44,133 bases of DNA from Actinomycetota bacterium (lineage in GTDB: Bacteria; Actinomycetota; Acidimicrobiia; Acidimicrobiales; Ilumatobacteraceae): contig JACQZZ010000009.1 of assembly GCA_016213625.1 (NCBI GenBank), forward strand, positions 1 through 44,133. Reading direction: 5' to 3'. The notes beneath the pieces are model-generated. The model was given only the letters and a program-made list of their open reading frames with translations. It had not been told where the DNA came from and searched no databases. Numbering within the stretch: the first letter of the stretch is position 1; each line of letters starts with the position of its first letter. This document shows, one piece after another, positions 16,880 through 23,574 of this stretch. The position numbers and the translations under genes were made by a program.

Positions 16880-17048
16880 GGTGAGTGACGTTCCTCTCGG
16901 TTGGTCGTCCAGCGGGATTCCGGACGAGGGGGACGTGATCGAGGGACTTCGCTCCTCTTTCACGGCGCCGGCACCACACGAGAGCGCCACCGCTGTCTGC
17001 TGCGAGCAGGGTTGGCAACCTACGAATGTGGCCGCCCCGGTTCGTAAC
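16880..17048 (-). promoter_or_regulatory. Long structured 5' leader of the NlpC/P60 gene (candidate c-di-AMP riboswitch)
   Basis: About 170 bases separate a promoter-like pair from the start codon. Minus-strand TTGATT (17085-17080) and TAACGT (17061-17056) are 18 bases apart. The leader contains a perfect 6-bp inverted repeat (TCGTCC/GGACGA, 16905-16927). A GTGAAA segment, and later a CCGGAATCCCG segment followed by ACCAACCGAG, loosely recall the ydaO-yuaA (c-di-AMP) consensus. That riboswitch class is known to precede actinobacterial cell-wall hydrolase genes. The match is partial and the opening conserved block is not clear, so I hold this as a candidate only. Confidence 0.28.
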
Positions 17049-17142
17049 GAGTGACACGTTAGCGACATGGAATTGCAACAATCAACCCGACCGCAACTTT
17101 TCCGTCATCTGTTCGTCATCTTCCCACGTCACGACGTGGACA

Positions 17143-17148
17143 TAGAGT
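17143..17148 (+). promoter_or_regulatory. Putative -10 element (TAGAGT) of the MobA-like gene
   Basis: TAGAGT ends seven bases before ATG 17156 and supports that start over the GTG at 17147, which overlaps the hexamer. Confidence 0.45.
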
Positions 17149-17155
17149 GGCCGCG

Positions 17156-17722
17156 ATGACACGCATCGCCGCGTTGCTCGCCGCCGGGGGTGGCAGTCGC
17201 TTCCTCGGGGCGCAGCACAAGCTGCTCGCCCCGCTCGGCGGGCGACCCGTGTGGACCTGGGCGATGGACCACGTGAGGGCGGCCGGCTTCGACCACGTGG
17301 TGGTGGTCACCGGCGCCGCCGATCTCGACCTGCCCGACGAGGTCGTCCGTCATCACAATCCCCACTGGGCCGACGGCCAGGCGGGGTCGGTGCAGGTGGC
17401 GGTCGCCGCCGCCCGGGAGTTCGGCGCCACCCAGGTCACCATCGGGTTGGCCGACCAGCCGTTCGTCACCACCGAGGCCTGGCGCACCATCGGCTGGGCC
17501 CCCGACGACTGCCGCATCGTGGTGGCCACCTACGACGGCGTGCCCGGGCCGCACCCCATCCGGCTGTCCGCCGAGGTGTGGCCGCTCCTGCCCACCGACG
17601 GCGACGAGGGAGGCCGATCGCTCCTCCACGTCCACCCCGAGTGGGTCTGCCGCCTACCATGCCTAGGCTCAGGCGCCGACATCGACACCACGGAGGATCT
17701 CGACCAATGGAAAAGCTGCTGA
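17156..17722 (+). CDS. MobA/MocA-like molybdenum cofactor nucleotidyltransferase
   Basis: This is predicted to transfer CMP (or GMP) to molybdopterin, making the dinucleotide cofactor that CoxL-type subunits require. The 188 residues have the NTP-binding motif LAAGGGSRFLG at 8-18 with Lys22 after it, the metal-binding DQP at 100-102 in GLADQPFV, GQAGSV (74-79) and the C-terminal DIDTTEDL. This combination is typical of the MocA (cytidylyltransferase) branch found in cox clusters. The start ATG 17156 follows a TAGAGT hexamer. The coxG start lies inside its last codons (16-base overlap), so both are one unit. Confidence 0.87.
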   Translation: MTRIAALLAAGGGSRFLGAQHKLLAPLGGRPVWTWAMDHVRAAGFDHVVVVTGAADLDLPDEVVRHHNPHWADGQAGSVQVAVAAAREFGATQVTIGLADQPFVTTEAWRTIGWAPDDCRIVVATYDGVPGPHPIRLSAEVWPLLPTDGDEGGRSLLHVHPEWVCRLPCLGSGADIDTTEDLDQWKSC

Positions 17723-18417
17723 ACGAGTTCACCGTCAACCGGTCCATCGCTCACGCGTGGACCGTGCTCACCGATGTGGAGCGCATCGCCCCGTGCATGC
17801 CCGGTGCCGAGCTCAAGGAGATCGAGGGCGACATCTACCGCGGCGTCGTGAAGGTGAAGCTCGGGCCCATCTCCACAGCCTTTAAGGGGCAGGCCACCTT
17901 CGTGGAGAAGGACGACGACAACCATCGCGCCGTGCTCAAGGGCGAGGGCCGCGACACGGGCGGCAAGGGCAACGCCGATGCGCTCATCACCGCCCAGCTC
18001 GAAGCGGTCTCCGCGCACGTCACCAAGTGCGTGGTGTCCACCGATCTCCACGTCAGCGGCAAGGTGGCCCAGTTCGGTCGCGGCATCATGGGCGACGTCA
18101 GCGCCAAGCTGATGACCCAGTTCGCCCACAACCTCAACACCATGCTCGACGCCGAGGAGGACGACCCGGCCGAGGCCGATGCCATCGTCGCCGAAGCGCT
18201 CGCCCACGCCGAAGAGGTCAAGGCCCATGCAGCCGAGGCCACCGTGGCGGCGCCGGCATCGACGCCGGCCGAACCGGTCGTGCGCACCATCCAGGGTCCG
18301 GCCGCCGAGCCCATCGAACTCTCCGAGTTCGCCGGTTCGGCACTCGTGAAGCGCCTGGTGCCGGCACTCGGCGGTCTGGTGCTGCTCCTCCTCGTCCTCC
18401 GCCGCCTGCGCAAGTAG
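17707..18417 (+). CDS. coxG: CoxG-family SRPBCC protein with C-terminal membrane anchor
   Basis: CoxG proteins have a START/SRPBCC lipid-binding fold and tether Mo-CO dehydrogenase to the membrane; in mycobacteria CoxG has been reported to serve as a quinone-delivering partner. The 236-residue protein has the family core at about 1-145 (TVNRSIAHAWTVLTDVERIAPCMPGAEL, then KVKLGPISTAFKG, then GRGIMGDVSAKLMTQFAHNL). An Ala/Glu/Pro-rich linker spans about 150-205, followed by one membrane helix (about 213-231) ending in basic RRLRK. The complete anchor argues that this form II hydroxylase also feeds electrons to the membrane. The start ATG overlaps the upstream gene. Confidence 0.9.
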   Translation: MEKLLNEFTVNRSIAHAWTVLTDVERIAPCMPGAELKEIEGDIYRGVVKVKLGPISTAFKGQATFVEKDDDNHRAVLKGEGRDTGGKGNADALITAQLEAVSAHVTKCVVSTDLHVSGKVAQFGRGIMGDVSAKLMTQFAHNLNTMLDAEEDDPAEADAIVAEALAHAEEVKAHAAEATVAAPASTPAEPVVRTIQGPAAEPIELSEFAGSALVKRLVPALGGLVLLLLVLRRLRK

Positions 18418-18422
18418 GCACC

Positions 18423-18863
18423 GTGGACGACCACCAGCTGGTCGCCGAACTGCTCGGCCGCATCCCGCAGAGCGACTTCGAGGTGGTCGTGCGCGACGCG
18501 CACGGCGAGCCGGTCGTGCTGCGCAACGCGCCGTTCCTCCACGACGGCACCCCCATGCCCACCCGCTACTGGTTGGCCGGACGCGACACCAATCGGCTCA
18601 TCGGCCGGCTCGAGGCGGCTGGTGGGGTGCGTCGCGCCGAGGCCGAGATCCCCGCGGAGGAGATCGCCGACGCACACGCTCGCTACGCCGCGGAGCGCGA
18701 CGCCGACATTCCTGCCGACCACATCGGGCCTCGGCCGTCTGGCGGCGTCGGCGGCACCCGCGAAGGCGTGAAGTGTCTGCACGCGCACTACGCCTGGTTC
18801 CTCGCCGGCGGCGACGATCCGGTCGGCCGTTGGGTCGACGCCCATCTGGCGGACGTGCAGTGA
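18423..18863 (+). CDS. DUF501 family protein
   Basis: This 146-residue protein matches the actinobacterial DUF501 family, of unknown function. The recognisable pattern runs LLGRIPQSDFEVVVRDAHGEPVVLRNAP, then DGTPMPTRYWLA (about 42-53), and closes with VKCLHAHYAWFLAGGDDPVGRW. In most actinobacteria DUF501 sits between a DivIC/FtsB-like gene and the exopolyphosphatase gene ppx. Here only the ppx side is kept, in degenerate form, and the upstream neighbour is coxG. I chose the GTG at 18423, five bases after the coxG stop, as the first plausible start. Confidence 0.85.
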   Translation: MDDHQLVAELLGRIPQSDFEVVVRDAHGEPVVLRNAPFLHDGTPMPTRYWLAGRDTNRLIGRLEAAGGVRRAEAEIPAEEIADAHARYAAERDADIPADHIGPRPSGGVGGTREGVKCLHAHYAWFLAGGDDPVGRWVDAHLADVQ

Positions 18864-19342
18864 TCGCGCTCGTCGTGACACTCGCTGCCACGGACGCAGT
18901 GTTCGAGGCCGACGGCGTGCGCGCGAGCATCCCCGTGGGCGTGCACACGCTGTGCGATCTGTTGGTGTCCGACCCACCCCTGCCCGAGGAACTCACCAAC
19001 GCCATCGGATGGTTCCAGGATCATCTGGAGGACGCCACTCGCGAGGTGCCCGCAGCCGACCTGGCCGACCGGGTGGAAGTGGCCGGTCCTGCGGTGTCGG
19101 CCATCGCGGCGGTGGAAGTGGGCGGCGACGCCACCTTCCCGTTCGAACTCTCGCGTGACGCCGCCGAGGACGTGTTCCGCACGCTGGTCACCGAGGCCGC
19201 AACGGTGCGGGTGCACAACCCCGGACTGGTCGCCCCCCTGTCGCACACGGTGCTCGGTGCGGCCTGCGCGGTGGTGGGCCTGATGCGGTTCCTCCACCTC
19301 GACACCGTGTGGCTGGTGGACACCACCGAGGCGGCGCCGTGA
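18860..19342 (+). CDS. Half-length Ppx/GppA-related protein lacking the catalytic N-domain
   Basis: These 160 residues resemble the second half of the Ppx/GppA phosphatase module. PVGVHTLCDLLVSDPPLPEEL (about 25-45) matches the VRLTE-x-DPP region, GPAVSAIAAVE matches the GTVTTLAA strand, and VHNPGL followed by a hydrophobic helix and LHLDTVWLVDT matches the end of the fold. The first ATPase lobe is missing. The position where family members have DIGGGSTE reads VTLAATDA, so the nucleotide/phosphate-binding residues are gone. It overlaps DUF501 as GTGA, the usual DUF501-ppx order. I infer a degenerate or repurposed Ppx relative; enzymatic polyphosphatase activity is unlikely. Confidence 0.6.
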   Translation: MIALVVTLAATDAVFEADGVRASIPVGVHTLCDLLVSDPPLPEELTNAIGWFQDHLEDATREVPAADLADRVEVAGPAVSAIAAVEVGGDATFPFELSRDAAEDVFRTLVTEAATVRVHNPGLVAPLSHTVLGAACAVVGLMRFLHLDTVWLVDTTEAAP

Positions 19343-19968
19343 GCGGCCGCCACCTGGGTCACCCGTCGGTGCCCGCAGCTGCGATTCGCCTGTACGGCCG
19401 CAGGGTGATGCTGCGCCCGATGGCGCCCGCCGATTGGCCGCACTGGGCCGAGGTGCGCCAGCGCAACGACCGTTGGCTCACCCCGTGGGAACCGCTGCGT
19501 CCGGCCAACCTGCTCGACCCGACCCGCGACCGCGAAGCGTTCGTGTCGCGGTGCAGCGCACGCGATCGCGATCGACAGATGGGATTGGCGTACGGCTTCG
19601 GGTTGTTCGTCGGCAACGACTTCGCCGGCGAGGTGAACCTGAACGGCGTGGCCCGCGGCGCGTTGCAGAGCGGCACCGTCGGCTACTGGATCGACGAGGC
19701 CAAGGCCGGTCACCGCTACGTCGCCGAGGCGGTGGTGGTGCTCATCCGGTTCGCGTTCGAGCAGTTGCACCTGCACCGGCTGGAGATCTGCATCGTCCCG
19801 CGCAACCGCAACAGCCGGCGGGTGATGGAAGTGCTGGGCATCCGCGAGGAAGGCGTCGCCCTGCGATTCCTGGAGATCAACGGCACGTGGGAGGACCACG
19901 TGCGCTATGGCATCACGGCCGAGGAGTGGAACGACCGGCGCGAGGAACTCGCGGCGGCGTGGCTCTGA
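19339..19968 (+). CDS. GNAT acetyltransferase, RimJ/RimL type
   Basis: This 209-residue protein has the GNAT fold of the ribosomal-protein-alanine acetyltransferase (RimJ/RimL) type. Visible segments are VMLRPMAPADWPHWAEVR (about 22-39), VGYWIDEAKAGHRYVAEAVVVLIRFAFEQL (about 114-143), which includes the acetyl-CoA-binding loop, and LEICIVPRNRNSRRVMEVLGIREEG (about 148-172). The CoA loop reads KAGHRYVAE where many relatives have GxGxA, so the loop is somewhat altered. Its GTG start overlaps the upstream stop (GTGA), tying it to the DUF501-ppx unit. The acceptor (protein N-terminus, antibiotic or metabolite) cannot be told. Confidence 0.85.
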   Translation: MSGRHLGHPSVPAAAIRLYGRRVMLRPMAPADWPHWAEVRQRNDRWLTPWEPLRPANLLDPTRDREAFVSRCSARDRDRQMGLAYGFGLFVGNDFAGEVNLNGVARGALQSGTVGYWIDEAKAGHRYVAEAVVVLIRFAFEQLHLHRLEICIVPRNRNSRRVMEVLGIREEGVALRFLEINGTWEDHVRYGITAEEWNDRREELAAAWL

Positions 19969-19992
19969 TCCGACCGTTCGCGGTTCGCGAGG

Positions 19993-20310
19993 TCAGGCTT
20001 CGTCGGCGGCGAGGCGGAATGCCTCGGCCTTCGCCTTGCGCACCGAGCTGCGGCGCTTCCACTCCTTCACCTTCCAGTGGCGCATGCGCTTGGGCGCCGA
20101 CGCCTTCTTCGCCTTCTCGGCGTCGCGATGGTGCTCGGGTACCCAGGCTCGGCCTGGCTCGTGCACCTCGTCGGGCTCGTAACCGGCACTCACTTGCGCC
20201 GCAACGGACTGCAACTCGCTGTTGATGCGGTGCCGTTCGTTGTGGGCATGTGCTCGCAGTTCGACCTTCGGTGGCGGGGCCACGTCTTGGCTGCGATGGC
20301 GCTGGCTCAT
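19993..20310 (-). CDS. Small basic hypothetical protein
   Basis: I do not recognise this 105-residue protein. It begins MSQRHRSQDVAPPPKVELRAHAHNE, has a short middle part rich in Glu, Pro and His, and ends in a strongly basic helix-like region (KRMRHWKVKEWKRR, then RKAKAEAF), which could bind nucleic acid or ribosomes. The start ATG 20310 has a strong ribosome binding site (GGAGGT at 20315-20320, four bases away), and a TACATT hexamer lies upstream at 20329-20334. Convergent GNAT transcription ends 24 bases away, with only a 5-bp TCGCG/CGCGA hairpin between. The reading frame and good translation signals make it a likely real gene. Confidence 0.65.
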   Translation of the reverse strand: MSQRHRSQDVAPPPKVELRAHAHNERHRINSELQSVAAQVSAGYEPDEVHEPGRAWVPEHHRDAEKAKKASAPKRMRHWKVKEWKRRSSVRKAKAEAFRLAADEA

Positions 20311-20420
20311 GGGTACCTCCGTGCTCGGAATGTACGGCTGCTCTCCGTGAGTGAACCGTAGACCCGGCCGCTCGGAACGGGAAGGGACTTTCGGTAACAG
20401 TTCTGCGCGCTTTGGTCGGT

Positions 20421-21179
20421 TCAGGGCTTCTTGGAGCTGATCTTGGCCTGAAGTGCCGCGATCCGCTCGGCGAACCAGGGCTGGCGGGTGCTCCAGACCT
20501 GCGGCGTGAGCTCGCGATCCACCGCTTCGGGGTGCGTGCTGATGTCGGCCATGTCGTGGATGGTGCGCTTGACCTCGATGACCAGCTCGCGGGGAGCGGA
20601 CGCGGCGCGGGCGGCCATCTCGTGGGCCACGGTGAGCAACTGGTCGTCGTCGACACAGCGGTGCACCAGGCCGACGCGCTCGGCTTCGGCACCGTCCATG
20701 ATCTCGCCGAACACCACACCGGCGAACGTGGCCTGGGGGCCGACGATGCGCCGCAGCATCCAGGTGTGGCCGCCGCCGGGGTGGATGCCGATCTGGAGGA
20801 AGCGGGTGTCGAACTTGGCACGGCGGGCGGCGAGGCGAACGTCGCACCCGAGCGCGAGGTTCATGCCGGCACCCACCGCGGCACCGTTGACGGCGGCGAT
20901 GGTGGGCAGCGGGCTGCGAGCGATGCGCAGGAACCCTTCGTAGATGTTGCCCAGGCTGTCCTTGCTCGACTCGGCGAGGTTGCCCAGGTTGGCCCCCGCG
21001 CAGAACGCGGGCGCGGCACCGGTGACCACGATGGCACCGATCGACTCGTCGGCCTCGATGCGATCCATCGCGGCGAGGATCTCGGCCACCATCGGGGCGG
21101 TGAGCGTGTTGCGCTCGCCGGGGTTGTTCAGGGTGAGGGTGGCGACTCCGTCGGCCACATCGACGAGCACGAGCGACAT
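20421..21179 (-). CDS. Enoyl-CoA hydratase/isomerase family protein
   Basis: This is a crotonase-fold enzyme of 252 residues, probably acting on an acyl-CoA double bond. Seen are TLNNPGERNTL (about 16-26), the oxyanion-hole segment FCAGANL (about 59-65) and NGAAVGAGMNLALGCDVRLA (about 98-117). IHPGGGHTWML (about 130-140) contains Gly where active hydratases often keep a Glu, so the precise reaction is uncertain. The start ATG 21179 follows TACGGT with a six-base gap. It is unlinked to other fatty-acid genes except the second paralogue on the opposite strand 0.6 kb away. Confidence 0.87.
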   Translation of the reverse strand: MSLVLVDVADGVATLTLNNPGERNTLTAPMVAEILAAMDRIEADESIGAIVVTGAAPAFCAGANLGNLAESSKDSLGNIYEGFLRIARSPLPTIAAVNGAAVGAGMNLALGCDVRLAARRAKFDTRFLQIGIHPGGGHTWMLRRIVGPQATFAGVVFGEIMDGAEAERVGLVHRCVDDDQLLTVAHEMAARAASAPRELVIEVKRTIHDMADISTHPEAVDRELTPQVWSTRQPWFAERIAALQAKISSKKP

Positions 21180-21185
21180 GCAGCA

Positions 21186-21191
21186 ACCGTA
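21186..21191 (-). promoter_or_regulatory. Putative -10 element (TACGGT) of the enoyl-CoA hydratase gene
   Basis: TACGGT on the minus strand lies six bases before ATG 21179. It faces TACCGT at 21215-21220 on the plus strand, which makes a short divergent promoter region. Confidence 0.42.
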
Positions 21192-21214
21192 GCCAACCGG
21201 GGCGGGCGGCCCGC

Positions 21215-21220
21215 TACCGT
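21215..21220 (+). promoter_or_regulatory. Putative -10 element (TACCGT) of the hypothetical gene at 21230
   Basis: TACCGT ends nine bases before ATG 21230, with no clear ribosome binding site between. Confidence 0.38.
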
Positions 21221-21229
21221 CGCGGGTGC

Positions 21230-21805
21230 ATGCTCGACCACGTGTTCACCGATGCCATCAGCGCACTGCGCGATGCATTCGAGTCCGCCTTCCTCGAGCG
21301 GCAGCCGTTCGAGGAGCACTTCCAGGCCGACGTGTTGCTCGGGGATCTCACGTGGGAGACCAGCTACGGGCTGCCGGGCGAGGAGAACCCGCCTCGGGTC
21401 GTGGCGCACATCACCTTCGACTGGCCGTCGTGGAGCCAGACCGCGTATCGCCAGTGGTACGTCGAGGAGGTGCTCGATCGCCTGCCGGCCATCGAGATCG
21501 AGATCGTCTTCCGGGTGCAGGGGCTCGCCGAGCCGATGGACCCCGCCCGCGTGTACGCGGTCGCGCCCGATGTCAGCCCACTCATCGGCGACGGCCGCCT
21601 CGAACGGGCCGGCGTCACCGGCGAGATCGCGTACGGCGACTCGCTCGACGACACGGCCGAGTACGCGGTGGAGGCCACCTACGAGGGTCTCTACGAGCTG
21701 GCCGAGGCGGCGCTCGACGACGGCGCGAGCACCTTGCTCGACGATCACTTCGGTGCGCTCGGCGGATGGATCGCCGCCACGTTGGTGAAGCTCGCCGATC
21801 TGTAG
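21230..21805 (+). CDS. Hypothetical protein
   Basis: I do not recognise this 191-residue, acidic, soluble protein. It has no signal peptide or membrane segment. The N-terminal half is rich in aromatic residues (WETSYGLPGEENPPRVVAHITFDWPSW, about 42-68). The middle contains IEIEIVFRVQGL, which looks like a beta strand. The C-terminal third is helical and Ala/Asp-rich, with YEGLYELAEAALDDGA. The start is ATG 21230. It ends nine bases before the next hydratase gene, which has its own TAGGGT hexamer, so the two may or may not be cotranscribed. Gene-like codon use and open length support it as real. Confidence 0.7.
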   Translation: MLDHVFTDAISALRDAFESAFLERQPFEEHFQADVLLGDLTWETSYGLPGEENPPRVVAHITFDWPSWSQTAYRQWYVEEVLDRLPAIEIEIVFRVQGLAEPMDPARVYAVAPDVSPLIGDGRLERAGVTGEIAYGDSLDDTAEYAVEATYEGLYELAEAALDDGASTLLDDHFGALGGWIAATLVKLADL

Positions 21806-21808
21806 GGT
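21803..21808 (+). promoter_or_regulatory. Putative -10 element (TAGGGT) of the second enoyl-CoA hydratase gene
   Basis: TAGGGT overlaps the stop of the upstream gene and ends six bases before ATG 21815. Confidence 0.42.
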
Positions 21809-21814
21809 CGCAGC

Positions 21815-22603
21815 ATGTCCGCACCGAACGACGTCGTGCTCTACGAAGTGAGCGAGCGCATCGCCACCATCACCCTCAACCGGCCCGAAGCGCGCAACGC
21901 GCTGTCCAGCGAGGTGCTGCGGCTGCTGCCCGAGCGGATGCGCGAGGCCGATGCCGACGACTCGGTCGACGTCGTCATCATCACCGGCACCGATCCGGCG
22001 TTCTGCGCTGGGCTCGATCTGAAGGAGCTCGGTTCCACCGGCGGCAACCTGGGCGCCACGGGCGCCGACGGTCGCCCGAACCGCGACGGGGTTCGAGGTC
22101 CGTTCCCCGCGATGGCCAAGCCACTCATCGGCGCGGTCAACGGCGTGGCCATCACCGGCGGCTTCGAGCTCGCGCTCAACTGCGACTTCCTGATCGCCAG
22201 CGAACGAGCCAAGTTCGGCGACACCCACTCACGCGTCGGCGTCATGCCGGGGTGGGGCCTCACCGTGTTGCTCCCCCAGGCCATCGGCGTCCGGCGCGCT
22301 CGTGAGATGAGCTACACGGGCAACTTCATGCTCGCCGAGGAAGCCCTGCAGTTCGGTCTCGTCAACCACGTCGTCAGCCACGACGAGCTGATGCCCGTGA
22401 CGCGTCAACTCGCTCGCGACATCATCGGCAACGAGCAGGCCGGCGTGCGGCAGATGAAGGCCACCTACGACGAGATCACCGCCGAGTCCGACGGCTGGCA
22501 GATCGAGGCCACCAACGCCAGCCGCTGGCAGCGCGAGATGTTCAGCCCGGATCAGGTGGAAGCCCGCCGCCGAGCCATCCAGGAGCGCGGCCGCACCATG
22601 TGA
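21815..22603 (+). CDS. Enoyl-CoA hydratase/isomerase family protein
   Basis: This second crotonase-family enzyme has 262 residues. It shows ITLNRPEARNALSSEV (about 21-36), the oxyanion-hole motif FCAGLDLKEL (about 64-73), NGVAITGGFELALNCDFLIAS (about 110-130) and SRVGVMPGWGLTVLLPQAIG (about 141-160). It differs clearly from the paralogue at 20421-21179 and is not a recent duplicate. Family members include enoyl-CoA hydratases and carbon-carbon lyases, and I cannot choose between them. The gene ends about 60 bases before a pair of palindromes that separate it from the convergent endonuclease-like gene. Confidence 0.88.
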   Translation: MSAPNDVVLYEVSERIATITLNRPEARNALSSEVLRLLPERMREADADDSVDVVIITGTDPAFCAGLDLKELGSTGGNLGATGADGRPNRDGVRGPFPAMAKPLIGAVNGVAITGGFELALNCDFLIASERAKFGDTHSRVGVMPGWGLTVLLPQAIGVRRAREMSYTGNFMLAEEALQFGLVNHVVSHDELMPVTRQLARDIIGNEQAGVRQMKATYDEITAESDGWQIEATNASRWQREMFSPDQVEARRRAIQERGRTM

Positions 22604-22662
22604 TGCGAGTGCCAGCCCACCCGTCCGAGTGCCACGCGCTCTGCACGGGCGCGGCTCGACGT

Positions 22663-22678
22663 TCTGTGAATTCACAGA
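22663..22678. repeat. Perfect palindrome, copy 1 of a pair
   Basis: TCTGTGAATTCACAGA is perfectly self-complementary. Its centre is exactly 30 bp from the centre of the second palindrome, about three helical turns. The sequence is AT-rich against the high-GC background. Confidence 0.75.
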
Positions 22679-22689
22679 GCAGCACGTCC

Positions 22690-22711
22690 AACTCTGTGAA
22701 TTCACAGAGTT
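22690..22711. terminator. Perfect 22-bp palindrome, copy 2 (possible bidirectional terminator)
   Basis: The two 11-base arms, AACTCTGTGAA and its complement, form a hairpin with the same GTGAATTCAC core as copy 1. It lies between convergent genes and contains the stop codon of the endonuclease-like gene, so the arms encode its final residues. No T-run follows. A terminator for both strands, a protein-binding site and a mobile palindrome are all possible. Confidence 0.45.
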
Positions 22712-23520
22712 CCGGCCGACCGAAGGATTCGAGGACGGAGCTCGGCCAACGTGGCGAGCATCGATGCTGAACGCGTGGTCACGTCCGCGTAGGTGAACTG
22801 AGCAACGACGAACCCGTCGAGCTGCATCCGATTGATCCGTTCGGCGTCGACCTGCATCTGCGCCGTCGACCGGTGGAACCGATAGCCCAGCAGCTCGACC
22901 ACGACCTTGGATCCCCGGAAGCGACAATCCACGCGGATCATCGCGGTGCCTCTCGAACCGACCACCTGCTGCGTGTCGGGGCGCGGGAAGTCGAGCTCAC
23001 CGAGGAGTTCCAGAAACTCGCGTTCGAGGAACGAGTGACCGCCGCGGGACAACTCCTGACCCTCGATCACCGCGAGGAGACGAGCGATACCGGCACGCCC
23101 CGACCGACGGAGATCGACGATGCGGCGATGGAGGAACGCCTCGCTGGTGAGCCCATCCCGAAGTGCACTGTCGAGTGCTGTCGTCAACCGCTTCGGAGAT
23201 TCGGTGGCCGACAACTCGATGAGTGTCCGGGTCGCGCTCAGACATGGCAGGCCGAAGGCCGTGGCAGTGTCCAGCGGGCCGATGTCGCGAAGTCGATGAA
23301 CCGCATGGCCGGTGCGATGCGGCGCACGATGATTGGGTACGACCAGATGAAAGGGAGCCACGAGCGAGTAGCCGTCGAAGCCCAACAGCGGGGCGGAAGT
23401 CGTCGCACCAGCCCAGCAGGGCGGTCCGATCGACTCGATCACCGCCGTGAGCTGGTCGAGGTGGCGGAGGAACTTCAGCGTGTGACTGGTGCGAGATGCC
23501 ATGCCGAAGCCGACCACCAC
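22702..23520 (-). CDS. Endonuclease-like protein (DUF559/Vsr-type C-domain), missing the usual N-terminal helix-turn-helix
   Basis: This 272-residue protein resembles a large actinobacterial family with an AbiEi-like N-terminal part and a PD-(D/E)XK-type C-terminal domain. The C-domain shows FLEREFLELL (about 168-177), RVDCRFRGSKVVVELLGYRFH (about 200-220; candidate Asp and Glu ligands) and DAERINRMQLDGFVVAQFTYADV. The middle SALRDGLTSEAFLHRRI is also typical. Most relatives begin with about 50 residues of winged helix. Here the frame upstream of GTG 23520 is open only to the stop of the SGNH gene 55 bases away, so that domain is absent. Starts at 23517 or ATG 23502 are also possible. Its function is unproven in any member I know of. 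Confidence 0.65.
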   Translation of the reverse strand: MVVGFGMASRTSHTLKFLRHLDQLTAVIESIGPPCWAGATTSAPLLGFDGYSLVAPFHLVVPNHRAPHRTGHAVHRLRDIGPLDTATAFGLPCLSATRTLIELSATESPKRLTTALDSALRDGLTSEAFLHRRIVDLRRSGRAGIARLLAVIEGQELSRGGHSFLEREFLELLGELDFPRPDTQQVVGSRGTAMIRVDCRFRGSKVVVELLGYRFHRSTAQMQVDAERINRMQLDGFVVAQFTYADVTTRSASMLATLAELRPRILRSAGTL

Positions 23521-23574
23521 CCACTCACTGCCACCCTCACCGGCACTCTCACCGACGAGCGCTGTGTGCGGAGG

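Noticed and set aside
22663..22711. CRP/FNR-type operator
   Set aside because: TGTGA and TCACA half-sites are present but are separated by 2 bases, not the 6 of CRP sites, and the location is between convergent gene ends, not upstream of a promoter.
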